DNA of 64,000 nt from the NCBI RefSeq assembly GCF_001612685.1, contig NZ_BDAY01000011.1:62001-126000 (forward strand), given 5' to 3'. A model generated the notes under the pieces. The model saw only the letters and a program-made list of their open reading frames with translations, was not told the origin of the DNA and did not search any database. Each line of letters opens with the position of its first letter. Position 1 is the stretch's first letter. Position numbers and translations under genes: made by a program. Positions 44,915-53,655 of the stretch are shown here, in pieces. This stretch comes from Nocardia altamirensis NBRC 108246. Lineage in GTDB: Bacteria > Actinomycetota > Actinomycetes > Mycobacteriales > Mycobacteriaceae.

Positions 44915-45494
44915 CCCGAGCGGCACGCCGCACCTGGCCGCCTCGGTCAAGATCCTCGTCGCCGGCGGGTTCGGCGTCGGCAAGACGACCATGGTCTCCG
45001 CGATCAGCGAGGTGGCGCCGCTGCGCACCGAAGAGCTGATCACCGAGGTCAGCACCGGCGTCGACGATCTGTCCGGCGTGGAGTCGAAGACAACGACCAC
45101 GGTCGCGCTCGACTTCGGCAGGCTCACCATCGACCGAGACCTGGTGCTGTACCTGTTCGGTACCCCGGGTCAGGACCGGTTCTGGTTCCTCTGGGACGAG
45201 CTCGCGCGCGGCGCGCTCGGCGCGGTCGTGCTCGCCGACACCCGTCGCCTCGGCAATTCCTTTGCCGCCGTTGACTTCTTCGAGCGGCGCGGATTGCCGT
45301 TCATGGTCGGCGTCAACTGTTTCGACGGTGCGCCGCGCTACACCATCGACGAGGTGCGTGACGCGCTCGACCTGGACCCGCAGACGCCGGTGCTGCTGTG
45401 TGATGCCCGCGATCGGGCGTCGTGCAAGACGGTGCTGATGACGTTGGTGGAGCATCTGATCGAACGCGTGCAGCGACAGCCGATCGCCACCTGA
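44895..45494 (+). CDS. cvnD: Conservon small GTPase (CvnD)
   Basis: A 199-residue Ras-like GTPase. G1 is GGFGVGKTT, G3 FGTPGQDRF (a Gln at the position after DxxG is replaced by the P-G-Q-D pattern of this family), and the G4 position is GVNCFDG. The start ATG lies 20 bases inside cvnC. Conservons control antibiotic production and development in Streptomyces; here the target is not known. Confidence 0.9.
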   Translation: MESEKFDPSGTPHLAASVKILVAGGFGVGKTTMVSAISEVAPLRTEELITEVSTGVDDLSGVESKTTTTVALDFGRLTIDRDLVLYLFGTPGQDRFWFLWDELARGALGAVVLADTRRLGNSFAAVDFFERRGLPFMVGVNCFDGAPRYTIDEVRDALDLDPQTPVLLCDARDRASCKTVLMTLVEHLIERVQRQPIAT

Positions 45495-45504
45495 GACCGA
45501 CGCG

Positions 45505-45540
45505 CCCCGGCAGTTCGGGCGGCCGGGGTTCGGCGCGACG
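45505..45540. terminator. GC-rich hairpin between cvnD and a convergent gene
   Basis: CGCGCC near 45507 pairs with GGCGCG near 45534, with inner CCGG/CCGG pairing, between convergent stops. The stem is imperfect. Confidence 0.4.
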
Positions 45541-45542
45541 GG

Positions 45543-46040
45543 TCACACCAGGTGTAGCCAGCAGACGAACAACAGCACACCGCCTGCGATCAGCAGCACC
45601 GCGACAAGGACCGGCCAGCGCGGTCCCACCCGGCCGAGAGTGCCACGGACCAGCCTGATCTGGAGCGCACCGAGCCCGGCGAGCGCCGCGAACCACAGCG
45701 GCAGCACGCCGAGGCCGAGTACCGCGTGCACGGCCCACGCACCCGCCAACGTCGGCCCACCCCAAGAGTTCTCGTAGTTGTCGCCCGCCACCAGCGGATA
45801 GGCGACGCCACGCACCGCGCCGAGCACCGCGAGAAGAACGAAGAACATCGCGAGCAACCCGACCGCCGCACTCAGCACCGAATGCAGCATCGCACGCCAT
45901 GCCAATCGGTCACGCGGCGTGACGGATTCACCGAAGGTCCGTCGCGGCACCCGAAGCCGAGTCGCCACCGGGCTCATCGCGAGCGGCAGTGCCCAGACCG
46001 CGTACCCCGCGGCGCGCAACCACAGCCGAACCCAGCTCAT
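45543..46040 (-). CDS. Membrane protein of unknown function
   Basis: A 165-residue protein with four hydrophobic segments (about 10-25, 55-78, 98-122, 143-162). RLAWRAMLHSVLSAAVGLLAMFFVLLAVLGAVRGVAYPL is the clearest. Small actinomycete membrane proteins with this pattern (N-terminal loop ending in R-R-x-x) have no known function. It converges on cvnD. Confidence 0.65.
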   Translation of the reverse strand: MSWVRLWLRAAGYAVWALPLAMSPVATRLRVPRRTFGESVTPRDRLAWRAMLHSVLSAAVGLLAMFFVLLAVLGAVRGVAYPLVAGDNYENSWGGPTLAGAWAVHAVLGLGVLPLWFAALAGLGALQIRLVRGTLGRVGPRWPVLVAVLLIAGGVLLFVCWLHLV

Positions 46041-46071
46041 ACCGACGACGGTAACCGGTTACCGCTGTGGC

Positions 46072-46470
46072 TCACCGTAATCGGCCGGCATCCACCAGAT
46101 CGTCGAACAGCAACTGGTCAACCGGCGGCACCAGCGCTCGATCGGCGTAGCTGAACCACGCCATCTCCTCGATCTCGCTACTGGCGGCGAGGGTGCCGCG
46201 ATAGTCCGCGCTGTAACAGCTCATGCGCACGACGAGATCGGACCCGTGCACCGCCTCGTACGTGCCGACGTGCGCGACCGTGTCCGGCAGCAACGCCACC
46301 GTCAGCTCTTCCTCGATCTCCCGCAGCAACGTCTGCAGATCGGTTTCGTCGCCTTCCCGCTTCCCGCCGGGGATGTAGAAGACGTCTTTGCCGCGCGGCC
46401 GGGCACACAGAATCCGCCCGCCCTCGATCCGCACCCACGCCACCGTATCGATCAACTGTGCGTCCGCCAC
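46072..46470 (-). CDS. NUDIX hydrolase
   Basis: A 132-residue NUDIX domain. The NUDIX box is GGKREGDETDLQTLLREIEEELTV, in which the final GU is TV. LIDTVAWVRIEGGRILCARPRGKDVFYIPGG precedes it. It hydrolyses a nucleoside diphosphate-linked substrate that cannot be named here. It follows the membrane protein on the same strand by 31 bases. Confidence 0.83.
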   Translation of the reverse strand: MADAQLIDTVAWVRIEGGRILCARPRGKDVFYIPGGKREGDETDLQTLLREIEEELTVALLPDTVAHVGTYEAVHGSDLVVRMSCYSADYRGTLAASSEIEEMAWFSYADRALVPPVDQLLFDDLVDAGRLR

Positions 46471-46547
46471 TCCAGCACCCTAGCCATCGGTTCGGTGCAC
46501 GCCGACTGCCGAGGGGATCCAACGGTGTTCGGGCACGCCCGAACCGG

Positions 46548-47459
46548 TCAGGGTGTCAGCACGAAGCGGCCGCGCACCCCGCCTTTGGCCACGGCTCGAT
46601 GGGCGTCGGCAACCTGATCCAACGGCACGACCGCGTGTACCCGGGCAGGCAGCGCGCCGGATGCGGTGCGGGCGAGCAGATCACCCAGCCGGGGTCCGTC
46701 GGGCACCGTTTCCACCACGTCGACCGTGATCCCGCGCTCGGCGTTCGGCGCGGCGTTCGGGCGAACGCCGACATACGCTCCATTGTCGCGGACCAAGGCG
46801 AGGCCGCCTTCCCCTAGTACGGCCGTGTCGGCGACCGCGTCCCACCCTGGCTCGGCATCGGTCGTGAAATCGGCGCCGAGTGCGCGGACGAACTCCTCGT
46901 CCTCAGCTCTGGCCAGGCCGGTCACCTGCCAGCCTCGGTCCTGGGCGAGCGCGGCGACATAGCCGCCGACCGCGCCGGCCGAGCCGATCACCAACAGACG
47001 ATTGCCGTCGGCGGGCGCGACTCCGAGCAGGTCAACGAGTTGGGCCGCGGCCAGCCCGTTGAGCGGCACGGTTGCCGCCGCGACCAGGTCGAGTCCTGCT
47101 GGTACGACGGCGAGGTCGGCAGCTCTCACGACGAGTTGCTCTGCGTAGGTGCCGAAGTCACGGTCGAACCCGGTCACCAGTCCGGCGACCCTGGTGCCGA
47201 CGGCGAGGTCAACCCCGGGACCCGTTGCGGCGACCGTGCCCGCGAAGTCCCAGCCCAAGCCGGTATGTGCCGGCTGGTTGATCAACCCCGAGGCGTGGAA
47301 GAAACCGCCCGCGACCGCGAGGTCAACAGGGTTTATCGCCGCGGCAGCGACGGCGACCCTGGCCTCGCCCGGTCCGGGATCGACGAGGGGAACATCGATG
47401 ATCTCGATCGAGTCAGGGCCTGCCGCCGTGCGGACGACGGCGGTGCGGAAGGTGGACAT
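46548..47459 (-). CDS. Zinc-independent quinone oxidoreductase / medium-chain reductase
   Basis: A 303-residue MDR. AAINPVDLAVAGGFF and PVHT-like HTGLGWDFAGTVAATG are the GroES-like part, and GSAGAVGGYVAALAQDRGW the NADPH-binding Rossmann part. It lacks structural zinc cysteines, as usual for QOR. It probably reduces a quinone or electrophilic enone. It is divergent from the HxlR gene, whose product usually senses such electrophiles. Confidence 0.85.
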   Translation of the reverse strand: MSTFRTAVVRTAAGPDSIEIIDVPLVDPGPGEARVAVAAAAINPVDLAVAGGFFHASGLINQPAHTGLGWDFAGTVAATGPGVDLAVGTRVAGLVTGFDRDFGTYAEQLVVRAADLAVVPAGLDLVAAATVPLNGLAAAQLVDLLGVAPADGNRLLVIGSAGAVGGYVAALAQDRGWQVTGLARAEDEEFVRALGADFTTDAEPGWDAVADTAVLGEGGLALVRDNGAYVGVRPNAAPNAERGITVDVVETVPDGPRLGDLLARTASGALPARVHAVVPLDQVADAHRAVAKGGVRGRFVLTP

Positions 47460-47537
47460 ACTCACGGTTTCGCTCCTAGCGGCTTGTATAAGCGGTTGTC
47501 TCACTTCACTATTGATGGGTAACTCTCCATCAGGAAG

Positions 47538-47557
47538 TAGGCACTTCGGAGTGCGTA
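47538..47557. promoter_or_regulatory. Palindrome in the QOR/HxlR divergent promoter
   Basis: TAGGCACTTCGGAGTGCGTA is a near-perfect dyad (GCACT/AGTGC with a 4-base centre) just before the HxlR ribosome site AAGGAG. It is the likely HxlR operator. Confidence 0.5.
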
Positions 47558-47585
47558 AGCCACCTCGAGGTGGGAAGGAGTGTCG

Positions 47586-48026
47586 ATGCCGACGCAGACC
47601 GCGGCCCAGCAGCGGGCCCAGGCGCAGGCCGACTACGACGCGTTCATGGCGGGCTGCCCGAGCCGTCAGCTACTCGACCGGATCTCCGACAAGTGGGTCA
47701 CCCTGATCCTGGCCGCGCTCGGCAGCGACGGACCGCACCCGGTGGGCGACTGCGCCGGCGAGCCGCGGGCGATGCGCTACTCCGAACTGTCGCGGCGACT
47801 GGCCGGAGTCAGCCAGAAGATGCTCACCCAGACACTGCGGTCGCTCGAGCGCGACGGTCTGCTCACCCGCACCGTCGCACCGACCGTACCCGCCACCGTC
47901 ACTTACGAACTCACCGATCTCGGCCTCTCGCTCCACCACGTGATCCGTGGCATCAAGACATGGGCCGAGGCGCACATGGACGAGGTGCACGCCCATCGCG
48001 AACAGTACGACCGCCGGGCCGGCTGA
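47586..48026 (+). CDS. HxlR-family redox/aldehyde-type regulator
   Basis: A 146-residue winged helix with the HxlR fingerprint: LLDRISDKWVTLILAALG, MRYSELSRRLAGVSQKMLTQTLRSLERDGLLTRTV, TYELTDLGLSL. Cys26 near the start (GCPSRQL) is the position of the redox/electrophile-sensing Cys in this family. ATG at 47586 has good spacing from AAGGAG. It probably represses the divergent quinone reductase and senses its substrate. Confidence 0.88.
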   Translation: MPTQTAAQQRAQAQADYDAFMAGCPSRQLLDRISDKWVTLILAALGSDGPHPVGDCAGEPRAMRYSELSRRLAGVSQKMLTQTLRSLERDGLLTRTVAPTVPATVTYELTDLGLSLHHVIRGIKTWAEAHMDEVHAHREQYDRRAG

Positions 48027-48170
48027 CCGCGGTCCATCGCCATGGCACCCCTCGATTGTGCTGTGCGCGATGGCCTTCGGATGCTCGCGTGCGTCGACGC
48101 GACGCCAGCCCGCGGGCCACGATTTCGCTCGCCGCGATATCCGACGCAGGTATCCCGCCGCGGACCTAGC

Positions 48171-48977
48171 ATGGCCCACATGCAGACACCGATCACCGGC
48201 ACGGCCGCGGGCGTACCGTTCACCGCGCTCCCACCCGCCGACAACGCCCCCGCGCCGCTGATCCTCACCTGGCACATGCTGGATGCGCCACGATCGGACG
48301 CCGCCTTCGCCGCCGCGCTGCCGATGCACGACCTGCCCGCATGGCGCGTCCACCTCGCCATGCCGATGTGCGGGGCCCGCATGGTCGACGGCAGCACCGA
48401 CGCCATCGTCGAGCTGTTCACGAAGGACCCGGTGATGTCCTTCCTGCATCCTTTCGTCGAACAGGCCACCGAAGAATTCCCCGCCGCCCTGGCCGCGATC
48501 CGCACCCAACTCCCCGTCGATGACGGCCCCATCGGCATCCTCGGTGGGTCGCTGGGCGGAGCCGTCGCGCTGAACATCCTCGCCACCACCGACACTCCCG
48601 TCTTCGCCGCCGCCGTCGTCAACGCCGCCATCAGAATGCGGTCCGTCGTAGATCTCTTCCCTGGCGAATACCCCTACGACGCCGAATCCGAAAAAGCAGT
48701 AGACGACTTGGATTTCATCGCCAAAGCACCCGCCATCGCCACCCGCGCTCCCCTGCTGATCATCAGCGGCGAATCGGACGACCCCCAAATGCACACCGAC
48801 GCAATGAACCTCGACGCTGCCGTAGGGGAACGCGCCGAACTGCTCACCATCCCCGGCTTGGCGCACGCCCTCGCTGACGAACCCGGCATCGAACCCGCTC
48901 CCCAACTCCCCCTGACCCGCGAGGTCGACATCGCACTGACCACCTGGTTCCGCCGCCATCTCGCCAACGGGAGCTGA
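48171..48977 (+). CDS. Alpha/beta-hydrolase (dienelactone-hydrolase-like)
   Basis: A 268-residue enzyme: LTWHMLDAPRSDAAFA, nucleophile GGSLGG (Ser), SGESDDPQMHTDAM (acid) and GLAHALADE (His). Substrate unknown. ATG at 48171 or 48180 is plausible; the longer reading from 48042 adds a low-complexity leader. Confidence 0.75.
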   Translation: MAHMQTPITGTAAGVPFTALPPADNAPAPLILTWHMLDAPRSDAAFAAALPMHDLPAWRVHLAMPMCGARMVDGSTDAIVELFTKDPVMSFLHPFVEQATEEFPAALAAIRTQLPVDDGPIGILGGSLGGAVALNILATTDTPVFAAAVVNAAIRMRSVVDLFPGEYPYDAESEKAVDDLDFIAKAPAIATRAPLLIISGESDDPQMHTDAMNLDAAVGERAELLTIPGLAHALADEPGIEPAPQLPLTREVDIALTTWFRRHLANGS

Positions 48978-49066
48978 GGTCCGCCGAGCCGTGGACTCGG
49001 CCTGCCGAGACGACCGAATACCGTGACAGCCACCGACATTCGCAAGCCGTAGAGTACGTTCGGCAG

Positions 49067-49594
49067 ATGCCGCAGCCGAGCACACCGGATTCGGGTCAAC
49101 CAGCAGCAGACGGCGTGCTGCCAGTCGCGCAGTACATAGCGGGATTGGCCCGCAAGCGGATGGCCGCAGGCGTGATTTTCCGCGACGCAGCGGGGCGGGT
49201 GCTCCTGGTCGAACCCTCCTACGAACCGAACTGGGAGATACCCGGCGGCGTAGTGGAACAGGACGAGTCCCCCTGGGCCGCCGCGGAACGCGAGCTGGCC
49301 GAGGAACTGAGCTGGCGCCGTCCACCCGGCCGACTCCTGGTAGTTGACTACATCAAGCCATACGACGCACGCCCAGAAGGCGTGGTCTTCGTCTTCGACG
49401 GCGGCCTGATCACCGACAACGACGTCGCCGAGATGACATTCGCTGACGGCGAACTCCTTTCGGCAAGCCTCCACACCGTCGCCGAAGCCCGCCGCAAGGT
49501 CAAACCCCTACTCGCCGACCGCATCGCCTCGGCACTGGCGGCCGTCGATCAGGGCGTGACAGCACTGTGCGAGCAGGGTCAGCGCATCGTCTGA
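49067..49594 (+). CDS. NUDIX hydrolase, paralogue 1
   Basis: A 175-residue NUDIX protein. ARKRMAAGVIFRDAAGRVLLVEPSY leads to the NUDIX box GGVVEQDESPWAAAERELAEELS. It is close to the gene at 50562 (shared KRM-GAGV-F, RVLLVEPxY, PGGVVExDESP and GRLLVVD). The C-terminus has KVKPLLADRIASALAAVD. Members of this group degrade nucleotide derivatives. Confidence 0.82.
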   Translation: MPQPSTPDSGQPAADGVLPVAQYIAGLARKRMAAGVIFRDAAGRVLLVEPSYEPNWEIPGGVVEQDESPWAAAERELAEELSWRRPPGRLLVVDYIKPYDARPEGVVFVFDGGLITDNDVAEMTFADGELLSASLHTVAEARRKVKPLLADRIASALAAVDQGVTALCEQGQRIV

Positions 49595-49662
49595 CCGTCG
49601 GCACTTCACCTGACGCACAGCCCCTATGAGTTCAGGCTCTCGAGGTGGCAGGCTTTGGACAT

Positions 49663-49764
49663 GCCGGTGCCCGGCATTCGTGAGAATGCCGGGCACCGTG
49701 CACCTTTCAGATCAGCGGCTCAACCGTTGGAACCGATGGACCGCCAGCGGAAGGAAGATGGCCG
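49663..49764 (-). repeat. 102-bp inverted copy of the drrB 3' end and terminator
   Basis: On the minus strand this sequence is identical to 59635-59736 over 102 bases, and not one base more on either side. It includes the last 17 codons of the permease gene and the GTGCCCGGCATTC hairpin. It is in opposite orientation to the other copy, 9.97 kb away. Confidence 0.97.
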
Positions 49765-49783
49765 GACTCGGGAACGCAAGCAC

Positions 49784-50380
49784 TCACATGAACCGGTCGA
49801 CCTCGAAAACCGTGTCGCCGAACCGACTTCCGTAGGATCCGTTCTCGGTGTCCCACACTGCCTTGAACCACAGCCCGGTGAACCCGGACTCTTCGAACTC
49901 GCGCACGATTTCGTCGGTGTAGAAGATGTCGCCGTTGTAGAGCTGCTGCGGGATCTTGAATACGGCTCGCGGCGGGATCCTCTCCGGATGGAACACGTGG
50001 GACTCGATCTGCATAACCTCACCGGAGCTGAATCGGGCGATCTCGGAGGCATCCTCGTCCAGCGCGTCCACGATGTTCAGCACGTTCAACAAAGCGATCC
50101 AGGCGTCAGGGAACCGCGCGGGCAACAGTTCTCCGAACTCGGCGAGCTCAGGACCGAGCACTTCGATAGCTCGGTTCTTCAGCACGAGGGTCGTGGAGAT
50201 GTACCAGGGGAAGTCTGATGGCTCCTCGTTGCCGTCCTCGCGGACAGACTCCATCTCCACCGTCCACCAGGAATACAGCTTCGGGACACCCTTGAAGGCA
50301 AGGCGCTCGGTGTTGTCACGGCTGTCGACCGGCATGGCCCACTCGAAACCTGGGCGGGGCGCACTCACGTAAATCCTCAT
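49784..50380 (-). CDS. Imm11-like (DUF1629) protein
   Basis: A 198-residue protein of lower GC than its neighbours. KLYSWWTVEMES, PARFPDAWIALLNVLNIVDALDEDA, and IFYTDEIVREFEESGFTGLWFKAVWD fit the Imm11/DUF1629 group of immunity-like proteins. No toxin gene is adjacent. It lies between two paralogous NUDIX genes, next to the 102-bp repeat. Confidence 0.6.
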   Translation of the reverse strand: MRIYVSAPRPGFEWAMPVDSRDNTERLAFKGVPKLYSWWTVEMESVREDGNEEPSDFPWYISTTLVLKNRAIEVLGPELAEFGELLPARFPDAWIALLNVLNIVDALDEDASEIARFSSGEVMQIESHVFHPERIPPRAVFKIPQQLYNGDIFYTDEIVREFEESGFTGLWFKAVWDTENGSYGSRFGDTVFEVDRFM

Positions 50381-50561
50381 GCACTCTCTTCGCTCGAGTC
50401 AGATGCCGACCGATCCCGCATATCGACGCCATTCTCGCAATCAACTCCGCTGCGACTATCCCCCTGGTCTGGGAACAGCTCCACTATCGGCAGATGCCGA
50501 GGACTCCAACAACGCTTCAGTGGTCAGCGTGAAATAGGCTGCGGCGCATAGGGTGTGTTCC

Positions 50562-51056
50562 ATGCAGTCGGAGATCGCTGAGCACATTGCCTCGCTGCCT
50601 CGTAAGCGGATGGGGGCGGGCGTGCTGTTCGTCGACGAGTCGGACCGAGTGCTGCTGGTCGAGCCGACGTACAAGGACTACTGGGAACTGCCGGGTGGCG
50701 TTGTGGAGGCTGACGAGTCGCCTTATGCCGCAGCGGTCCGGGAGGTTCGTGAGGAGTTGGGCCTCACGATCGTGCCGGGGCGACTGTTGGTGGTGGACTG
50801 GGTTCCGTCCGGTATCTATCCCGGTGACGGTGTGATGTTTGTCTATGACGGTGGAGTGTTGAGTGCTGATCAGGCAGCGGCGATAGAACTTCAGGTAGAA
50901 GAGCTTCGGAGCTGGGCATGGTGTGATGACGGCGAGGCCGCGGCGCGACTCCCAGATGTGTTGGCTCGACGGGTGGCGGCAGCGCGCCGCGCTCGTACCG
51001 AGGGGGCGATGGCATATCTGGAGGATGGTTCAGCTGTGGGTCAGGCTGCGCCCTGA
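50562..51056 (+). CDS. NUDIX hydrolase, paralogue 2
   Basis: A 164-residue NUDIX protein. PRKRMGAGVLFVDESDRVLLVEPTY precedes the NUDIX box GGVVEADESPYAAAVREVREELG. It is paralogous to the gene at 49067. ATG at 50562 is used; a GTG 9 bases upstream is possible. Confidence 0.82.
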   Translation: MQSEIAEHIASLPRKRMGAGVLFVDESDRVLLVEPTYKDYWELPGGVVEADESPYAAAVREVREELGLTIVPGRLLVVDWVPSGIYPGDGVMFVYDGGVLSADQAAAIELQVEELRSWAWCDDGEAAARLPDVLARRVAAARRARTEGAMAYLEDGSAVGQAAP

Positions 51057-51102
51057 GGTGATCGCTCACCCTTGCGGATTCACCCTCGAATCTACGGGTT
51101 GA

Positions 51103-51110
51103 CTACGTAG
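51103..51110. promoter_or_regulatory. BlaI-type half-palindrome upstream of blaI-like gene
   Basis: CTACGTAG (in TTGACTACGTAGC) is the core of BlaI/MecI operators (TACTAC...GTAGTA) and overlaps a possible -35 TTGACT (51099-51104). It lies 64 bases upstream of the regulator start. Confidence 0.5.
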
Positions 51111-51173
51111 CAATTCGGGCGAACCGGTAGGCTGGCCCGAAAGCAGGGCACGCTTGGATGAGGGAGTCGTACG

Positions 51174-51578
51174 GTGCGCGGATTTGGAGATCTGGAGGCG
51201 GTGATCATGGACCGCATCTGGGATCGGGACGCAGAGGACACCACGGTTCGCGAGATATTCGACGAACTTTCCGCGCAACGTGACATCGCCTATACGACGG
51301 TGATGTCGACGATGGACAACCTGCATCGTAAGGGCTGGCTGGCCCGCGAGCGTTCCGGCAAGGCATACAAGTACTGGCCGACCCTCACCAGGGAAGAGCA
51401 CAGCGCGCGGCTGATGTTGGAGGCACTCGGCGCGGGCGGGCGCTCCGATCTGGTGCTCAGCCATTTCGTCGACCGCATCAGCGCCGAAGAATCCGCAGGT
51501 TTACGCGCGGCATTACGCCGACTCACCGCCCGTAAGACCCCGGACGCACCGCCAGGTGCCGGAGAGGCAGCTCCATGA
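51174..51578 (+). CDS. BlaI/MecI-family repressor
   Basis: A 134-residue protein with the Penicillinase_R winged helix: LEAVIMDRIWDRDAEDTTVREIFDELSAQRDIAYTTVMSTMDNLHRKGWLARERSGKAYKYWP. It is cotranscribed with the M56-like protease gene through ATGA overlap. It would repress its own operon and possibly others. Confidence 0.9.
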   Translation: MRGFGDLEAVIMDRIWDRDAEDTTVREIFDELSAQRDIAYTTVMSTMDNLHRKGWLARERSGKAYKYWPTLTREEHSARLMLEALGAGGRSDLVLSHFVDRISAEESAGLRAALRRLTARKTPDAPPGAGEAAP

Positions 51579-52525
51579 CGCTGGCTGTCGCACTGATGCT
51601 CTACGGCAGCGCGGTGGCGACGCTCGGCCCGCCGGTGCTGCGGCGGCTGACCCGCCGCGGGAATGCGCCGCGACTGGGCATCATCGCGTGGATCGTCGCC
51701 ATCGCAGGCACGCTCGGTGCGTGGACCGCGGCCGCGGCGATGCTGACATTCGAGTTCGCCACCTACTGGGGACATCCGCACGACGCGTTGCGCGCGTGCC
51801 TCGCGATCCTCTGGACGCCGCTGCACGAGGACGGCAGTGGCGCGACCAAAGCTGCCACGTTCGCCGTCGGCGCACTGGTTGCCGCGTGCACCATCGCGGT
51901 GGTGGCCAGGGCGGTCACGGTGGTGACCGATATGCGCAGGCGCACCAGGTCGCATGCGTCGGCGTTGCGGCTGGTGGGTCGCCGGGTGCCCGGTGTCGAC
52001 GCGCTGGTGCTGGATTCGCCGCAGCGCCAAGCGTATTGCGTGCCGGGACAACCGGACACGATCGTCGTCACGAGTGCCGCGCTCGACGCGTTGACGCGGG
52101 ACCAGCTCGCCGCGGTCCTCGCGCACGAGCAGGCCCATCTGCGGGGCAGGCACGCGCCGCTCACCGCGGTACTGCGCGCGGTCGCGACCACGCTGCCCGG
52201 GTTGGCGCTGGTCACCGTCGGCAGTGCGGAGATCGCCCGGCTGCTCGAGATGTGCGCCGACGACAAGGCCGCAGACAAGCACGGGTGCGAACCGTTGCTC
52301 GGTGGACTGCTCGCGATCCTCGGCGTGACCGAGCCGGTGCCCGACGGCGCACTGGCCGCCGCCGGGACGGCCGTGCTGGCCAGGGCGCAGCGCCTGGTGG
52401 ATCCGGTGAGCTCGCTCCGGCTGGCGACCACCCGCACCGCACTGCTGGGCGTAATCGCCACGACGGTAACCGGGTTCGCGGTCATCGCGGCGACCGTGGC
52501 ATTCTGTAGCGCCCTACTCGGCTGA
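51575..52525 (+). CDS. BlaR1/M56-like membrane zinc protease
   Basis: A 316-residue protein. Several helices lie in the first 120 residues and at the C-terminus. The zinc motif is HEQAH, in VLAHEQAHLRGRH (near residue 183), and ADDKAADKHG supplies the third ligand region. It is the protease that would cleave BlaI on a signal, but it lacks the penicillin-binding sensor domain of BlaR1, as in many mycobacterial relatives (BlaC regulators). Confidence 0.85.
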   Translation: MTLAVALMLYGSAVATLGPPVLRRLTRRGNAPRLGIIAWIVAIAGTLGAWTAAAAMLTFEFATYWGHPHDALRACLAILWTPLHEDGSGATKAATFAVGALVAACTIAVVARAVTVVTDMRRRTRSHASALRLVGRRVPGVDALVLDSPQRQAYCVPGQPDTIVVTSAALDALTRDQLAAVLAHEQAHLRGRHAPLTAVLRAVATTLPGLALVTVGSAEIARLLEMCADDKAADKHGCEPLLGGLLAILGVTEPVPDGALAAAGTAVLARAQRLVDPVSSLRLATTRTALLGVIATTVTGFAVIAATVAFCSALLG

Positions 52526-52540
52526 TCGAAGGAGCCCCCT

Positions 52541-53641
52541 GTGCCGCTCACCTGGGACCAGGTTTTCACCTGGCGACTACGCAGGCAGTTCGTCGAACCG
52601 CAGGCCAAGAGCGTCACCGAGATCGTCCGTCGACTCTGCGGGGTGCAGGCGCAGGTCACCTCGGCCGCCGAGATGGCGGTGGCGCTGCGGAGTGCGGCAC
52701 CGGAGTCGGGTGCGCTGGTGCGCGAGTTGCACGACGGCACCTTGATCAAGACCTGGGCCATGCGCGGCACGCTGCACGCACTCACCCCGGAGTTGGCCAC
52801 TGCCTATCTGTCGCTGCTCGCTTCGACTCGCGTGTGGGAAAAGCCGGTGTGGCAGCGCAATTTCGGCGCATCGCCGGAGGATGTCGCGGCGTTGGGCGTC
52901 GAGGTGCGTCGTGTCCTGGACGGCAAGGCATTGACCCGCGACGAGCTTGTCGACGCCATCATCGCCGACCCGGCCTTCGATCGGCTCGGCGAACAGCTGC
53001 GGTCCGGGTGGGGCGCACTGCTCAAACCGCTGGCCTGGCAAGGCTTTCTCTGTCACGGTCCGGCACAGGGCACCAAGGTCACCTTCGCCGATCCGGCCCA
53101 GTTGATCACCGGGTGGCCCGGTCTGCCGGAACCCGATGCCGCCGCGCCGCTGGCGATCAGGTCCTATCTGAGTGCGTACGGCCCGAGCACTCCGGAGGCG
53201 TTCGATGCCTGGCTCAGCCGCGGCAGCGTGCGCAAACCCGTGCTGCGCCGATGGTTTTCGGAGCTGGGCGACGATCTCACCGAGGTCGAGGTGGAAGGTC
53301 GGCGCGGCTACCTCTGCACTGAGCACGTCGACGAGCTCGCCGCGACCAAGCCGGCGAAGTCGGTCCACCTGCTCGGCGGCTTCGATCAGTATGTCCTCGG
53401 TCCCGGCACCGCTGACACGGCACTGCTGCCCGGGGATCATCGGGCAAAGGTGAGCCGCACGGCGGGCTGGATCTCGCCGATTGTCGTCGCGGGCGGGCGC
53501 ATCGTCGGCACCTGGGAGCTCGACGAGGACGCGGTCGTGGTGTCGATGTTCGATGACGCACCGCTCCCGAAGAAGGGGCTCGGCACCGCGGTCGACCAAC
53601 TCGGTGCCGCGCTGGGCCGCGAGGCATTGACGGTGCGCTAG
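52541..53641 (+). CDS. AlkZ/YcaQ-like (HTH_42) DNA glycosylase
   Basis: A 366-residue protein of the winged-helix HTH_42 family. The catalytic QxQ motif is present: VQAQV at residues 35-39 (Gln36, Gln38). WAMRGTLHALTPELATAYL and FDQYVLGPG are other conserved parts. AlkZ from antibiotic producers unhooks DNA crosslinks such as those of azinomycin; YcaQ does so in E. coli. AAGGAG precedes the GTG start. It sits 14 bases upstream of an MFS exporter, so self-resistance is possible. Confidence 0.82.
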   Translation: MPLTWDQVFTWRLRRQFVEPQAKSVTEIVRRLCGVQAQVTSAAEMAVALRSAAPESGALVRELHDGTLIKTWAMRGTLHALTPELATAYLSLLASTRVWEKPVWQRNFGASPEDVAALGVEVRRVLDGKALTRDELVDAIIADPAFDRLGEQLRSGWGALLKPLAWQGFLCHGPAQGTKVTFADPAQLITGWPGLPEPDAAAPLAIRSYLSAYGPSTPEAFDAWLSRGSVRKPVLRRWFSELGDDLTEVEVEGRRGYLCTEHVDELAATKPAKSVHLLGGFDQYVLGPGTADTALLPGDHRAKVSRTAGWISPIVVAGGRIVGTWELDEDAVVVSMFDDAPLPKKGLGTAVDQLGAALGREALTVR

Positions 53642-53655
53642 CAGCAGGGAGATAC

